A DNA stretch of 64,000 nucleotides from RGIG3178 sp942492795 (GCA_942492795.1 OW818639.1:372001-436000), one strand, 5' to 3'. Positions 8,210 to 17,551 are shown, counted from the first letter of the stretch. Translations and numbers: made by a program. Notes: a model not told the origin generated them from the letters alone.

Positions 8210-9442
8210 CTATCCTCGTTTGATGATAAGACAGCTGTTGTGTCCGCCAAATCCGAACGCGTTTGACATTGCATAATCGGATTTCAGCTCTTTGGCTTCG
8301 CCCTTGACATAATCAAGGCGGCAGTTTTCCCCTTCGGTCTCAAGGCCGATGGTCGGCGGCGCAATCCGCTTGTTGACGGCAAAAGCGGCGATGATCGCTT
8401 CAAAGGCTCCGGCCGCGCCCAGCATATGTCCCGTCATGGACTTTGTCGAGCTCACCAAAAGGTTTTTGGCGTGTTCGCCGAAACAGCGTTCGATCGCAAG
8501 GCTTTCGCCCGAATCGTTAAGCGGCGTTCCCGTTCCGTGCGCGTTGATATATCCGACATCCTCAATGCGTATGCCCGCATCCTGTATCGCCTGGCGCATC
8601 GCCTCTGCGGCGTACAATCCTTCCGGCATCGGCGCCGTGATATGGTGTGCGTCGCATGTCTGCGCGTAGCCCGCAAACTCGGCCAAAATCTCGGCATTAC
8701 GCGCCTTTGCGTGCTCCTCGCTCTCGAGCAGCATAAAACCGGCACCCTCCGCCATGACAAAGCCCTGGCGTTTTGAATCAAACGGGATGCAGGCGCGTTT
8801 GGGATCGTCGCTTTCGGACAAGGCCTGCATCTGATGGAAGCCCTGCACCGCAAGTTCCGTGAGCGCAGCTTCGGCGCCGCCTACCAGCACAGCGTCCATG
8901 CGCCCTTCACGGACGGCGTAATACGCGTGGCCTAATGCGTCCGCGCCCGAGGCGCAAGCCGTTACAATGCTGTAACACGGCCCGTGCAGCCCCAGCCGTA
9001 TCGCAATGGCGCCCGGCGTGGTATTGATGATGGCTTTTGGAATAAACAGGGAAGATATGCTTCTCGGACCGTTTAGGATCAATTCTGCACTCTGCTCGCA
9101 GATGGTATCTATGCCGCCCATGCCGCTGCCCATGATCACCCCGATGCGTGCCGAATCAAAGCCTGAAGATTCCATCTTGCTCTGATTCCATGCCTGCAGC
9201 GCAGCCACAAACGCGAACTGCGTGAACCGCGCCATCCGCTTTCCTTCGCGCCCGGTGAAATAATCGGTGAAATCAAGGTTCTTCACTTCGCCCGCCACAT
9301 GAATGCCGGTAAGTTCCGTATCGAAAAGTGTAGCGCGGTCAATACCCAACACACCGTTTATCGCGGCGTCAAACGATTCCTCCGCGCTGTGTCCTATGGG
9401 TGAAACTGCCCCCATTCCGGTGATACACACCTTATGCTGCAT
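8210..9442 (-). CDS. fabF: beta-ketoacyl-ACP synthase II
   Basis: Condenses malonyl-ACP with growing acyl-ACP. 410 residues with the Cys-His-His triad visible: Cys in TACASGADALGHA, His in NAHGTGTPLND, His in GHMLGAAGAFEA. Length and N-terminus (ITGMGAVSPIG) are typical of FabF. It lies 15 nt upstream of fabZ and 18 nt downstream of fabG in a tightly packed operon. There is no second elongation synthase (FabB) in the window, so saturated versus unsaturated branching is not decided here. Confidence 0.96.
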   Translation of the reverse strand: MQHKVCITGMGAVSPIGHSAEESFDAAINGVLGIDRATLFDTELTGIHVAGEVKNLDFTDYFTGREGKRMARFTQFAFVAALQAWNQSKMESSGFDSARIGVIMGSGMGGIDTICEQSAELILNGPRSISSLFIPKAIINTTPGAIAIRLGLHGPCYSIVTACASGADALGHAYYAVREGRMDAVLVGGAEAALTELAVQGFHQMQALSESDDPKRACIPFDSKRQGFVMAEGAGFMLLESEEHAKARNAEILAEFAGYAQTCDAHHITAPMPEGLYAAEAMRQAIQDAGIRIEDVGYINAHGTGTPLNDSGESLAIERCFGEHAKNLLVSSTKSMTGHMLGAAGAFEAIIAAFAVNKRIAPPTIGLETEGENCRLDYVKGEAKELKSDYAMSNAFGFGGHNSCLIIKRG

Positions 9443-9460
9443 AATCTCTTCCCCTTTCTG

Positions 9461-10201
9461 TTATCCCTGCATGGTCATGCCGCCGTCTACCACCAGTACC
9501 TGTCCGGTGATATACGATGCACGTTCGCTGCATAAAAAGCCGACCGACATAGCCACTTCTTCGGGTTTGCCGAAACGTGAAAGCGGGATCGCCTGCTTCA
9601 TGCGCGTTTTGATGTCATCCGGAAGTTTATCCGTCATCGCCGTTTCGATGAATCCCGGCGCGATCGCATTCACGCAGATGCTGCGCGATGCCACTTCCCG
9701 TGCGCATGATTTTGTCATCCCGATCATGCCCGCCTTGGCCGCGGCATAGTTGCCCTGGCCCGCGTTGCCCATCAGACCCACCACGGATGCGATGTTTACG
9801 ATGCGCCCCTTTCGCGCCTTTAAAAGAACGGGCAGCGCTGCGCGCATCATATAGAAACAGCTGTCGAGGTTGGTGCGCATCACGGCATGGTATTGCTCGT
9901 CGGTCATGCGCATGAGCAAACCGTCGTCGGTTATGCCCGCGTTGTTGACAAGCGCGTAGAGTCCGCCTAAGTTCGCGACGCATTGGTCCACAAGCTGTTG
10001 GCATTGCACCGGATCTTTGAGATCCGCCGCGAACACCATCGCGTTTTGTCCTGTCTGCTGTACCTGCTCGAGTATCTGCTGCGCCGCTTCCACATTGCTG
10101 TTGCAGTGGATCGCAATATCAAATCCCATTGCTGCAAGCTCGAGGCAAATAGCCTTTCCAATGCCGCCGGAAGCGCCCGTGACCAAAGCCGTCAATCCCA
10201 T
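9461..10201 (-). CDS. fabG: 3-oxoacyl-ACP reductase
   Basis: NADPH-dependent short-chain dehydrogenase of the elongation cycle. 246 residues, with cofactor motif TGASGGIGKA, structural NNAGIT, catalytic Ser in NIASVVGLMGN and Tyr-x3-Lys in YAAAKAG. The start follows the fabD stop by a single base, which implies translational coupling. Confidence 0.95.
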   Translation of the reverse strand: MGLTALVTGASGGIGKAICLELAAMGFDIAIHCNSNVEAAQQILEQVQQTGQNAMVFAADLKDPVQCQQLVDQCVANLGGLYALVNNAGITDDGLLMRMTDEQYHAVMRTNLDSCFYMMRAALPVLLKARKGRIVNIASVVGLMGNAGQGNYAAAKAGMIGMTKSCAREVASRSICVNAIAPGFIETAMTDKLPDDIKTRMKQAIPLSRFGKPEEVAMSVGFLCSERASYITGQVLVVDGGMTMQG

Positions 10202-10202
10202 G

Positions 10203-11126
10203 TCAATCCCCTTTTGCTTTCAGATATGCGTCAAGCGTTTGTCCGTCGCGAACCGACTCAACCATAACGTCCTTCGCCACACTGCGCTTTAGCATTTTGG
10301 AAAGCACGTTGGACGGACCGATCTCGACAAACTTTGTTACACCCGTATGTATCATATGCTCCACGCATTCATGCCAGCGAAGGCGGGAGCGCATTTGCAT
10401 TCGAAGCAATTCTTTTATGTCGGCATCCTTGGAATACGGCGCGCCCAGCGCCCCCGAATATACCGTCTTGTCGCCCAAAGACCCGAGCGTTTCGCCCTGT
10501 AAAATGCCAAAAAACGCATCGGCTGCGCTGTCCAACAGCGGCGCATGCGACGGTCCGCGCACGTTAAGCAAAACGGCCATCTTGGCGCCCTTTTGTTCAA
10601 ATTCCTTTTTAAGCGCCACCAGATCGGTCCTATAGCCGGCCACCACGGATTGCTGATCCGACAGGTGGTTGGCAATATATGTATCCGGTACGCCGCATAT
10701 AACTCCCTCGATGTCATCAAGGCTTAGCCCTATGACAGACAACATCCCTGCGGTGTCTTTGGGGAATGCCGCGTCCATGATGCGCCCGCGTTCACGCACC
10801 AGCCTTGCGCATTGAGCCGCATTCAGAACGCCCGCAGCAGCAAGCGCACTGTATTCACCGAGGGACAGCCCGGCATAGACCTGCGCCTCCATGCCCGCTT
10901 TTGCGATGGCATGGAAAAGCCCCATCGAGTGCGCAAAAATGGCAGGCTGGACGACTTCGCCGTCCTCCATGCCGACCCCTTGGAAGCATGCCGCCTTTAA
11001 ATCAAGATCCGCTCCCTGCATGCAGGCATCGAACATGATTGTATAATCGCTGTTGGATCCATACAGATCCGCGCCCATGCCAACCGTCTGCGCGCCCTGT
11101 CCGGGGAAAAGAAACGCCGTTTTCAT
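10203..11126 (-). CDS. fabD: malonyl-CoA:ACP transacylase
   Basis: Transfers malonyl from CoA to ACP. 307 residues. N-terminal FPGQGAQTVGMG, the nucleophile elbow GLSLGEYSAL and a later catalytic His in the GPSHAPLL region (about residue 200) are all family marks. The ATG at 11126 overlaps the fabK stop as ATGA. Confidence 0.95.
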   Translation of the reverse strand: MKTAFLFPGQGAQTVGMGADLYGSNSDYTIMFDACMQGADLDLKAACFQGVGMEDGEVVQPAIFAHSMGLFHAIAKAGMEAQVYAGLSLGEYSALAAAGVLNAAQCARLVRERGRIMDAAFPKDTAGMLSVIGLSLDDIEGVICGVPDTYIANHLSDQQSVVAGYRTDLVALKKEFEQKGAKMAVLLNVRGPSHAPLLDSAADAFFGILQGETLGSLGDKTVYSGALGAPYSKDADIKELLRMQMRSRLRWHECVEHMIHTGVTKFVEIGPSNVLSKMLKRSVAKDVMVESVRDGQTLDAYLKAKGD

Positions 11127-12082
11127 TTATACCTCTTGGAGAGTGCGTCAATCTCGCAGGACGTGTTAAACAACTCCTTGCTGTCAAACAGTTCTTCGAT
11201 GATCTCACGCGCTGTTTGGATCTTATCGACCCGGCACGCGCTTTGCCCTGCCATGAACGATCCCTTTTGCACGTCGCCGTACAAAACGGCGCGCTGCAGA
11301 GACCCTTCGCCAAGCTTTTCCACCTTCTGTGCCGCGTCCGGTTCATATTCCATGCGCGCCAACTGCCGTTCGAGCGGACTTCTCAGCACGCGCACGGGAT
11401 GCCCCGTCACACGCCCGGTAACCTTGCTGTCCACATCCTTGGCACGGATGACACGCGCTTTGTATTCTTCGTGCGCCCTGCATTCACTGGCGAGGATAAA
11501 CCGTGTTCCTACCTGCACGCCCGAGGCGCCAAGGCAAAAAGCCGCCGCGACGGTCTGTGCGTCACAGATGCCGCCGGCCGCCACAACGGGAATGCTGACA
11601 TGGCTTACCACATGCGGCACCAGCACCATTGTTGTCAATTCTCCGATATGCCCGCCCGCTTCGCAGCCTTCGGCAATGACAAAGTCGACGCCCATGCGCT
11701 GCATCAGAAGCGCCAGAGCGCTTGAAGCAACGACCGGCGCTACGAGGCATCCGGCTTCCTTCCATTCCTTGATATAGGCGGCGGGGTTGCCCGCGCCCGT
11801 GATCACCACCGGAACATGCTCTTCCGATACGACCTTCGCGACCGCTTCGACATGCGGGCTCAGCAGCATGACGTTGAGGCCGAACGGCTTATCGGTCTTT
11901 TCGCGCACCAGACGGATCTGCTCGCGCACCCATTCCGGCGGAGCGTTTCCGGCGGCAATGACACCCAATCCGCCCGCCATGGATACGGCAGCGGCCAGGC
12001 TTGCGTCGGACACCCATGCCATGCCACCCTGTATCACCGGATATTCGATGGATAGCAGCTTGCACAGGTCAAATTTAGGCAT
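11123..12082 (-). CDS. fabK: enoyl-ACP reductase II (FMN-dependent)
   Basis: 319 residues. This is the flavoprotein enoyl reductase (nitronate-monooxygenase-like TIM barrel) that replaces FabI in streptococci and many Clostridia. N-terminal YPVIQGGMAWVS, AGGLGVIAAGNA, EGCEAGGHIG and the FMN-phosphate loop VAAGGI are visible. FabK enzymes are insensitive to triclosan, an established family property. Start ATG 12082 overlaps the acpP 3-prime end by eight bases. No fabI or fabL is seen, so FabK is probably the sole enoyl reductase of the operon. Confidence 0.94.
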   Translation of the reverse strand: MPKFDLCKLLSIEYPVIQGGMAWVSDASLAAAVSMAGGLGVIAAGNAPPEWVREQIRLVREKTDKPFGLNVMLLSPHVEAVAKVVSEEHVPVVITGAGNPAAYIKEWKEAGCLVAPVVASSALALLMQRMGVDFVIAEGCEAGGHIGELTTMVLVPHVVSHVSIPVVAAGGICDAQTVAAAFCLGASGVQVGTRFILASECRAHEEYKARVIRAKDVDSKVTGRVTGHPVRVLRSPLERQLARMEYEPDAAQKVEKLGEGSLQRAVLYGDVQKGSFMAGQSACRVDKIQTAREIIEELFDSKELFNTSCEIDALSKRYK

Positions 12083-12314
12083 TTTGTTTTCCTTCCAGAT
12101 ATGCGATTAAATCACCGACCGTCTTAAGATCTTTGGCTTCATCGTTGTCGATCTGAATGCCCAGATCCTTTTCAACGCCGATGACCATCTCCACCATGTC
12201 GAGCGAATCCATTTCCAGATCCTCTACGAAACGCGCGTCTTTGGTGATCTTCTCACGGTCGATGTCCAGTTGTTCCACAAGCTTGTCTGCAATTTTCTCT
12301 TCGAAGTTTTGCAT
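12075..12314 (-). CDS. acpP: acyl carrier protein
   Basis: 79 residues, acidic, with the 4-prime-phosphopantetheine attachment Ser in EMDSLDMVEMV (about residue 37). It carries the acyl chain through every step encoded by this operon. Ribosome site GGAGG lies just before ATG 12314. A 125-nt gap with a hairpin separates it from fabH upstream, which may allow ACP to be made in excess. Confidence 0.96.
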   Translation of the reverse strand: MQNFEEKIADKLVEQLDIDREKITKDARFVEDLEMDSLDMVEMVIGVEKDLGIQIDNDEAKDLKTVGDLIAYLEGKQNA

Positions 12315-12415
12315 GATAATAGCCTCCTGTTGTTTTTATTAAAATACATCTTTGCTGCAGAACCGCAAATGTCCTTTTACGTTCTGACGGCAAAATTATG
12401 GCGTCCGAATGCGTC

Positions 12416-12436
12416 TTTTGGCTGCGACAGCCAAAA
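12416..12436 (-). other. hairpin between fabH and acpP
   Basis: Perfect 9-bp stem TTTTGGCTG / CAGCCAAAA with a triloop, placed just after the fabH stop codon. No T-run follows, so it is better seen as an RNA processing or stability element inside the operon than as a terminator. Confidence 0.5.
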
Positions 12437-12439
12437 CAA

Positions 12440-13429
12440 TCACTCGGCAAGCCCTAATTCCCAATCTATCACAACACCGCCGTATGTCAACCCTGCCCCA
12501 AAGCCGACCAGTGCAACGCGGTCGCCTTTTGCAAGCCAGCCTTTTTCAAAGGCATCCTGCATAGCGATGGGGATGGTGGCGCTTGATGTGTTCGCAAACT
12601 CATCGATATCGATGAAGAATTGGTCTTTGGTAAAACTTGTATTGCGGATTACGCAATCGATGATTTTATAGTTTGCCTGATGCGGAATGATTTTGGTAAA
12701 CGGCTTGTCGCCGCAGCACTGCTGCATGTCAAGCAGCGTTTTTTCCATCGCTTCCGTGGCAAACGCAAAGACCTCGCGGCCTTTCATCTTCAGGTATTCG
12801 GGCTTATGATCAACGCTTCGTGTGGTAAACGGCGTTTGTTTCTCCTCGCGCCGCAAGGTAATCGCGTCGTCAATATCCGGAACGGCGCAGAGCATCGGGC
12901 AATGGATGCCCTGTGTTTCGCTTTGTTGAAGCACGACCGCGCCCGCGCCGTCGCCAAAGAGCACACAAGTGCCCCTGTCCTTCCAATCGATGCAGGAAGA
13001 CATCACTTCGCTTGCAATCACAAGCGCGGTGCGCTTTTGCAACGATTCCATAAGGCTGGCAGCGGTCACCAGCGCATAGATGAACGCAGTGCATCCCGCG
13101 GAAATGTCCATAGCGGTACAGTTGGCGATGCCTAGCTCCCGTTGAATGTGGCACGCCAGCGACGGGGTGACATATTCCGACGCGATGGTGCACGCGACGA
13201 TGATCCCGATGTCGTTTGGTTCAAGCCCCGCTTGCTTCATCGCTTTTCTGGCGGCGTCCGCCCCCAGCGACACGGCGCTTTCCTCGTCCGCTATATGCCG
13301 TGTACGGATGCCCGTACGCTTTATGATCCATTCGTCGCTGGTCTCCACCAGCTTGGACAAATCATCGTTTGTGACAACGTTTTTGGGAAGGCTGCTGCCC
13401 AAACCCGTTATCCTGACCGATGCAGTCAT
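12440..13429 (-). CDS. fabH: beta-ketoacyl-ACP synthase III
   Basis: Starts each chain by condensing acetyl-CoA (or a branched starter) with malonyl-ACP. 329 residues. Catalytic Cys lies in DISAGCTAFIYAL, His in IIPHQANYKII and Asn in NTSSATIPIA. The N-terminus ITGLGSSLPKNVVTNDDL and the TSDEWI-RTGIRTRHIA block are canonical. It starts two bases beyond the accA stop. Confidence 0.95.
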   Translation of the reverse strand: MTASVRITGLGSSLPKNVVTNDDLSKLVETSDEWIIKRTGIRTRHIADEESAVSLGADAARKAMKQAGLEPNDIGIIVACTIASEYVTPSLACHIQRELGIANCTAMDISAGCTAFIYALVTAASLMESLQKRTALVIASEVMSSCIDWKDRGTCVLFGDGAGAVVLQQSETQGIHCPMLCAVPDIDDAITLRREEKQTPFTTRSVDHKPEYLKMKGREVFAFATEAMEKTLLDMQQCCGDKPFTKIIPHQANYKIIDCVIRNTSFTKDQFFIDIDEFANTSSATIPIAMQDAFEKGWLAKGDRVALVGFGAGLTYGGVVIDWELGLAE

Positions 13430-13431
13430 CG

Positions 13432-14235
13432 CTATATTCCTCTCATCTTAAGAAATTTTTCATGGCGCTGCTCCACCAGTTTATCGGTGGGAATGGCAGT
13501 CAACCGGCTCAGGGCATGCTTGATGTCCTTGCGGACTTCGTTGACGCAGGCATCCATGTGCTGCCTGTCATACCCCTGCGGCTCTTTTACCACATGATCG
13601 ACGATATGGAACTGATGCAGATCCGTGGCTGTCAGCTTCAGGTTCTGTGCAGCTTCCTCGGCAAAGGAGCTGTCCTTATACAGGATGGACGCACAACCTT
13701 CGGGTGTGATCACCGAAAAATAGCTATTCTCCAGAATGATAAGCCTATCCGCCAGCGCCAGAGCCAACGCTCCGCCGCTGCCGCCCTCGCCGATGATGAT
13801 GGAGATGATGGGCGTTTGAAGCGTGGCCATCGTTTTTAAGTGTTCGGCTATGACCATCCCCTGTCCGCGCTGTTCGGCTTCTATTCCCGGGAACGCTCCC
13901 GGGGTATCCACCAGGCAGATGACCGGGCGTCCGAACTTTTCGGCTTGCTTTAAGGCACGCATCGACTTGCGGTATCCTTCGGGGTTTGGCATGCCGAAAT
14001 TGTAATGCATGCGCTCTTCCAGCGTGTGGCCCTTCTGCTGGCCGATCACCGTCACAGGCCTGTTGTCGAACCACGCGATGGCCGTGATGATGGAAGGATC
14101 GTCACCGTAGGTGCGGTCTCCTTTGATCTCAAACACGCCGCGGAACAGCTTGCCGATGTAATCCAGCGTCTGCGGCCTGTTTTCTTTTCGGGCGTTCTGT
14201 ACTTTATCCCAAGGGCGGTCCAGTTGATCCATCAT
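13432..14235 (-). CDS. accA: acetyl-CoA carboxylase carboxyltransferase subunit alpha
   Basis: 267 residues of the crotonase-like carboxyltransferase alpha subunit, which with AccD moves CO2 from biotin to acetyl-CoA. Recognisable blocks are RPQTLDYIGKLF, FGMPNPEGYRKSMR, DTPGAFPGIEAEQRGQG and GEGGSGGALALALAD. It begins within a few bases of the accD stop (TGA 14239-14237 overlaps an upstream ATG), so the two subunits are likely made in equal amounts. It lacks the longer N-terminal helix of some family members. Confidence 0.94.
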   Translation of the reverse strand: MMDQLDRPWDKVQNARKENRPQTLDYIGKLFRGVFEIKGDRTYGDDPSIITAIAWFDNRPVTVIGQQKGHTLEERMHYNFGMPNPEGYRKSMRALKQAEKFGRPVICLVDTPGAFPGIEAEQRGQGMVIAEHLKTMATLQTPIISIIIGEGGSGGALALALADRLIILENSYFSVITPEGCASILYKDSSFAEEAAQNLKLTATDLHQFHIVDHVVKEPQGYDRQHMDACVNEVRKDIKHALSRLTAIPTDKLVEQRHEKFLKMRGI

Positions 14236-14236
14236 A

Positions 14237-15127
14237 TCATTCGCCCCCCACGTTGCGATCGCGGCCTATGTTGCGCCGCTTGTGTTCCGCATGCGTTTCC
14301 TCGTAGCTATGAAGTGCAAGCAGCTGCCCGAGCGTATCGCGCAGGTCCTTGCGTTCCACGATGCGGTCGATCAACCCGTTTTTAAACAGGTATTCCGCCG
14401 TTTGGAACCCTTCCGGAAGCTTCGCGTTGACCGTCTGTTCGATAACGCGCGGCCCCGCGAACCCGATCAACGCCTTTGGTTCGGCCAAGGTAATATCGCC
14501 CTGCATCGCAAAACTGGCGGTGACGCCACCGGTGGTGGGATGCGTCAGCACGTTGATGTAGAGCAGTTTTTCTTCGCTGTGTCTTGCCAAAGCGATGGTC
14601 GTTCGCGACATCTGCAGCAGCGAATGGATGCCTTCCTGCATGCGCGCGCCGCCCGATGCGCAAAAAATGATAAGCGGCAGTCGGTTGACCGTGGCAAATT
14701 CGGCAATGATGACGATCTTTTCGCCGACGACGGTACCCATGCTGCCCATCATAAAATACGAATCCATCACGGCAAACGCCGTTCGCACGCCCTTGATGGT
14801 GGCTTTCCCGATGACCACGCCTTCCTGAGCGCCGGATTTGGTCTTCTCCGATTCGATCTTGGTCTTGTAACCCGGAAAATCCAACGGATCGGCGCTTTCC
14901 GCCTCGCGTTCAATTTCAATGAAGCTTCCCGGGTCGACGATGCTGTTTATTCGGTCATAAGCGGGCTGCCGGAACAGGTTCCCGCAGAAAAGGCATATGG
15001 AATCGTTGGCGCGCACAATGTCCATCAGCATTTCTTTGCCGCATGTGTGGCACCGAAGAAATTTGACGTCGCCGTCGCTTGCGGGTTCGCATGCGTTGGG
15101 CTCTATGTCTTGGATAAACATGTTCAT
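14237..15127 (-). CDS. accD: acetyl-CoA carboxylase carboxyltransferase subunit beta
   Basis: 296 residues. An N-terminal four-cysteine zinc ribbon (CHTCGKE and CLFCGN, about residues 26-50) is followed by the crotonase-fold carboxyltransferase domain with ASGGARMQEG, TTGGVTASFAMQGD and GFAGPRVIEQT. The ATG at 15127 overlaps the accC stop as ATGA, after GGGGGA. Confidence 0.95.
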   Translation of the reverse strand: MNMFIQDIEPNACEPASDGDVKFLRCHTCGKEMLMDIVRANDSICLFCGNLFRQPAYDRINSIVDPGSFIEIEREAESADPLDFPGYKTKIESEKTKSGAQEGVVIGKATIKGVRTAFAVMDSYFMMGSMGTVVGEKIVIIAEFATVNRLPLIIFCASGGARMQEGIHSLLQMSRTTIALARHSEEKLLYINVLTHPTTGGVTASFAMQGDITLAEPKALIGFAGPRVIEQTVNAKLPEGFQTAEYLFKNGLIDRIVERKDLRDTLGQLLALHSYEETHAEHKRRNIGRDRNVGGE

Positions 15128-16485
15128 GTTGTCCCCCGCAAGAAACGTGGCAAGAAGGTTTGCTCAATCCATTTTGTATGCATCCTGCCCGCGATAAAGT
15201 CGTCATCGTTCAAAATGGCCTGCGCAAAAACGGCATTGTTGGCAACGCCCTGGATGCTCAGTTCGCTAAGCGCCATATCGGCTGTGTTTGAAGCTTCCTG
15301 CCTGGTATCGGCCGAACAGATGATCTTCATGATCATCGAATCATAGTACGGCGATATTTCATCCCCGGCCAAATATCCCGTGTCCACGCGCACACCGATG
15401 CCGCACGGAAGCGTCATGTCTGTGATAACGCCGGGAGACGGTCTGAAGTTTTCCATGATATCCTCGGCATTGATGCGGCATTCGATGGCATGCCCCCGCG
15501 CTTTCAGATCGCTTTGGGCGATGTTGAGCCGATGTCCCATCGCAACCTGCAGCTGTGCCTTGACAAGATCAAGGCCAAAGACGCATTCGGTAACGCCGTG
15601 TTCCACCTGCAGGCGGGCGTTCATCTCCATGAAATAGAACTGGTTGTCGGGTCCCAGCAGAAACTCTATGGTTCCGGCGTTTTGATAGCCGACGCAGCGT
15701 GCCATCCCGACAGCCGCCTTTTGTATCTGTTCGAGCAAGTCTTCATCAACAAACGGCGCCGGCGCCTCTTCGATGAGCTTTTGATTCTTTCGCTGCAAGC
15801 TGCATTCGCGCGTGCCCAAATGGAGCACGTTGCCAAACATATCCCCCAGAATCTGCACTTCGATATGGCGCGCCTGCGGCAGATACTTTTCCAAATATAC
15901 GCTTGAATCTCCGAATGCCTGCTGTGCTTCGGAACGTGCAAGCGGGTATTCGCGCTCAAACGATTCCTTGTCGGAAACGATGCGTATTCCCTTGCCTCCG
16001 CCGCCCTTGGAGGCTTTGATCATCAGCGGAAACCCGATCGCAGCCGCTGAACGCAACCCTGCTTCCAGCGTGTCCATCGTGCCGTCGGATCCCGGGACGA
16101 CCGGGAAGCCATTCTCTTCAAAAATTTCCCGTGCAGCCTGCTTGTCTTCGATCAGGCGCATGCATTGCGCCGTAGGTCCGACAAAGCGGATATTCTCGTC
16201 CAGGCACGCCTGCGCGAAATCCGCATTCTCGGACAAAAAACCGACGCCTGGGTGGATATAGTCGGCGTGAAGCGCTTTCGCCGCCGCGATCATGCTTTTG
16301 ATGTTCAAATAGCTAAGCTGTGCAGCCCTGGGGCCGATACAAACGCTTTGGTCGGCAAGCCGTACGTGCAGGCTTTTTTCGTCGTTCTGCGCGTAGACCG
16401 CAATGGTCTTCAATCCAACCTTTTTGCAGGTGCGGATGATTCGAACCGCCATCTCGCCGCGGCAAGCAACAAGAACAACACCCAT
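15124..16485 (-). CDS. accC: biotin carboxylase subunit of acetyl-CoA carboxylase
   Basis: 453 residues from ATG 16485, one base after the accB stop with GGAAGG upstream. The 13 further upstream codons overlap accB and are rejected. ATP-grasp enzyme: GGGGKGIRIV glycine loop, EVQILGD, ECRINAED, GVRVDTG. The N-terminus reads VACRGEMAVRI where most biotin carboxylases have IANRGEIA, a small variation. It carboxylates the biotin on AccB at the expense of ATP and bicarbonate. Confidence 0.94.
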   Translation of the reverse strand: MGVVLVACRGEMAVRIIRTCKKVGLKTIAVYAQNDEKSLHVRLADQSVCIGPRAAQLSYLNIKSMIAAAKALHADYIHPGVGFLSENADFAQACLDENIRFVGPTAQCMRLIEDKQAAREIFEENGFPVVPGSDGTMDTLEAGLRSAAAIGFPLMIKASKGGGGKGIRIVSDKESFEREYPLARSEAQQAFGDSSVYLEKYLPQARHIEVQILGDMFGNVLHLGTRECSLQRKNQKLIEEAPAPFVDEDLLEQIQKAAVGMARCVGYQNAGTIEFLLGPDNQFYFMEMNARLQVEHGVTECVFGLDLVKAQLQVAMGHRLNIAQSDLKARGHAIECRINAEDIMENFRPSPGVITDMTLPCGIGVRVDTGYLAGDEISPYYDSMIMKIICSADTRQEASNTADMALSELSIQGVANNAVFAQAILNDDDFIAGRMHTKWIEQTFLPRFLRGTT

Positions 16486-16486
16486 C

Positions 16487-16930
16487 TCAGCCTTCCTTTG
16501 CAAACGCGAACAGCGCATCTCCACAGGTTATGGGTTCGTTGTTCTTTGGATATATATGCTCGATGACCCCTGTCTTTGGCGAGCAGATCTCATTCATTGT
16601 CTTCATCGCTTCAATGATGCACAGCGGCTGCCCTTTATAGACATGGCTTCCCACTTCCACATACGGAGGCGCTTTCGGGTCTTTACAGCGGTAGAACACG
16701 CCGGATATCGGCGCGTGCACGATATCCCTCGGTGCCGCCTGCGCTTCCGGGTTGACCGCTTCGGGCTCAGCCTGGCATTCCGGGTTGTTTCCGATAGGGT
16801 CCTGCGATGATTCTGCCGCATGCGATTGCCGGTAGAGGTTAAGTTTCAAGTCCTGCGTTTGTATTTCAACTCGGTCAAACGAAGAAGCCTGGGCTTTATC
16901 GATTAATGCAAAGATCGTTTCGATATCCAT
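16487..16930 (-). CDS. accB: biotin carboxyl carrier protein
   Basis: 147 residues. An N-terminal helix is followed by a Glu/Pro/Ala-rich flexible linker (about residues 40-70) and a biotinyl domain with the biotinylated Lys in EAMKTMNE, where most proteins have EAMKLMNE. First gene of the fatty-acid operon; promoter and palindrome lie immediately upstream at 16955-17003. The ribosome site AAGGAGACT precedes ATG 16930. Confidence 0.94.
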   Translation of the reverse strand: MDIETIFALIDKAQASSFDRVEIQTQDLKLNLYRQSHAAESSQDPIGNNPECQAEPEAVNPEAQAAPRDIVHAPISGVFYRCKDPKAPPYVEVGSHVYKGQPLCIIEAMKTMNEICSPKTGVIEHIYPKNNEPITCGDALFAFAKEG

Positions 16931-16954
16931 AAGCAGTCTCCTTGAATTAATAAG

Positions 16955-17003
16955 GTTAGTATTGCTAACAAATTTCTATAATGAGCATGTTATCACTTGC
17001 CAA
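16955..17003 (-). promoter_or_regulatory. promoter and putative FabT operator of the acc-fab operon
   Basis: On the minus strand a -35 box TTGGCA (17003-16998), exactly 17 bp spacer, and a -10 box TATAGA (16980-16975). The start point falls inside a 15-bp palindrome GTTAGTATTGCTAAC (16969-16955). An operator at the start point next to a MarR gene fits repression by the adjacent regulator. The palindrome is not the streptococcal FabT box, so specificity is inferred from position only. Confidence 0.72.
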
Positions 17004-17021
17004 TTATTCTGTCAACCCGCG

Positions 17022-17516
17022 TTACAGACGGCAATCGCCTCTCGGCTCCGCTTTTGAAGCCAAACCGCCGCGGTCCGTCCGATTGAAAAAGAGCAGCAGC
17101 GCTTCGAGGGACTTAATCACGTTCGGGTAGTCCTCGATGCGGAATTCCTGCAATAAGCTCTGCACCATGCTGTCGTGAAACTGTTTGTGTTTGTCATAGC
17201 AGAACAATCCCGTCTCGGTCAGCCGGAGCATGCTTTTGCGCTTGTCCGCGTCCATCCTTACCTTTTCCAAATAGCCTTTGTTCTCCAGGCGCGCCACGGT
17301 AACACTCGCGGTGGCTTTGGTAATGCCCAGTTTCTCCGCTATCTGTGTCAGCGTGACGTTTGGCATATCTTCAACGATCTCAAGAACGTGCATTTCCGTC
17401 CGGCTCAAGCGGCTGTTTGTTGCAACCGCAACGTCACGTTCCTGGATGCGCAGTATCTTATAGAACAGATCCTTGAGCACCTGGTTTAAAACCTTTTCGA
17501 TATTCGCCTGGTCCAT
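17022..17516 (-). CDS. fabT: MarR-family regulator, probable FabT-type repressor of fatty-acid synthesis
   Basis: 164 residues of a winged-helix MarR fold. The recognition region is LTQIAEKLGITKATASVTVARLENKGYLEKV, read in parts as IAEKLGITKATAS (helix) and VARLENKGYLEKV (wing). Position immediately upstream of the acc-fab operon on the same strand matches FabT of streptococci and clostridial relatives, where the repressor responds to acyl-ACP. Ligand and target are inferred. ATG 17516 follows AGGGGTGAC. The gene has its own promoter with a second short palindrome at the start point. Confidence 0.8.
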   Translation of the reverse strand: MDQANIEKVLNQVLKDLFYKILRIQERDVAVATNSRLSRTEMHVLEIVEDMPNVTLTQIAEKLGITKATASVTVARLENKGYLEKVRMDADKRKSMLRLTETGLFCYDKHKQFHDSMVQSLLQEFRIEDYPNVIKSLEALLLFFNRTDRGGLASKAEPRGDCRL

Positions 17517-17551
17517 GCTACGTCACCCCTTTGTCACTGCCAACGCCATAA

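Noticed and set aside
14282..15346. Long plus-strand open frame (354 codons) opposite accD
   Set aside because: It is the antisense shadow of accD and the accC end; composition is Arg/His/Phe-rich, no ribosome site, no family features.
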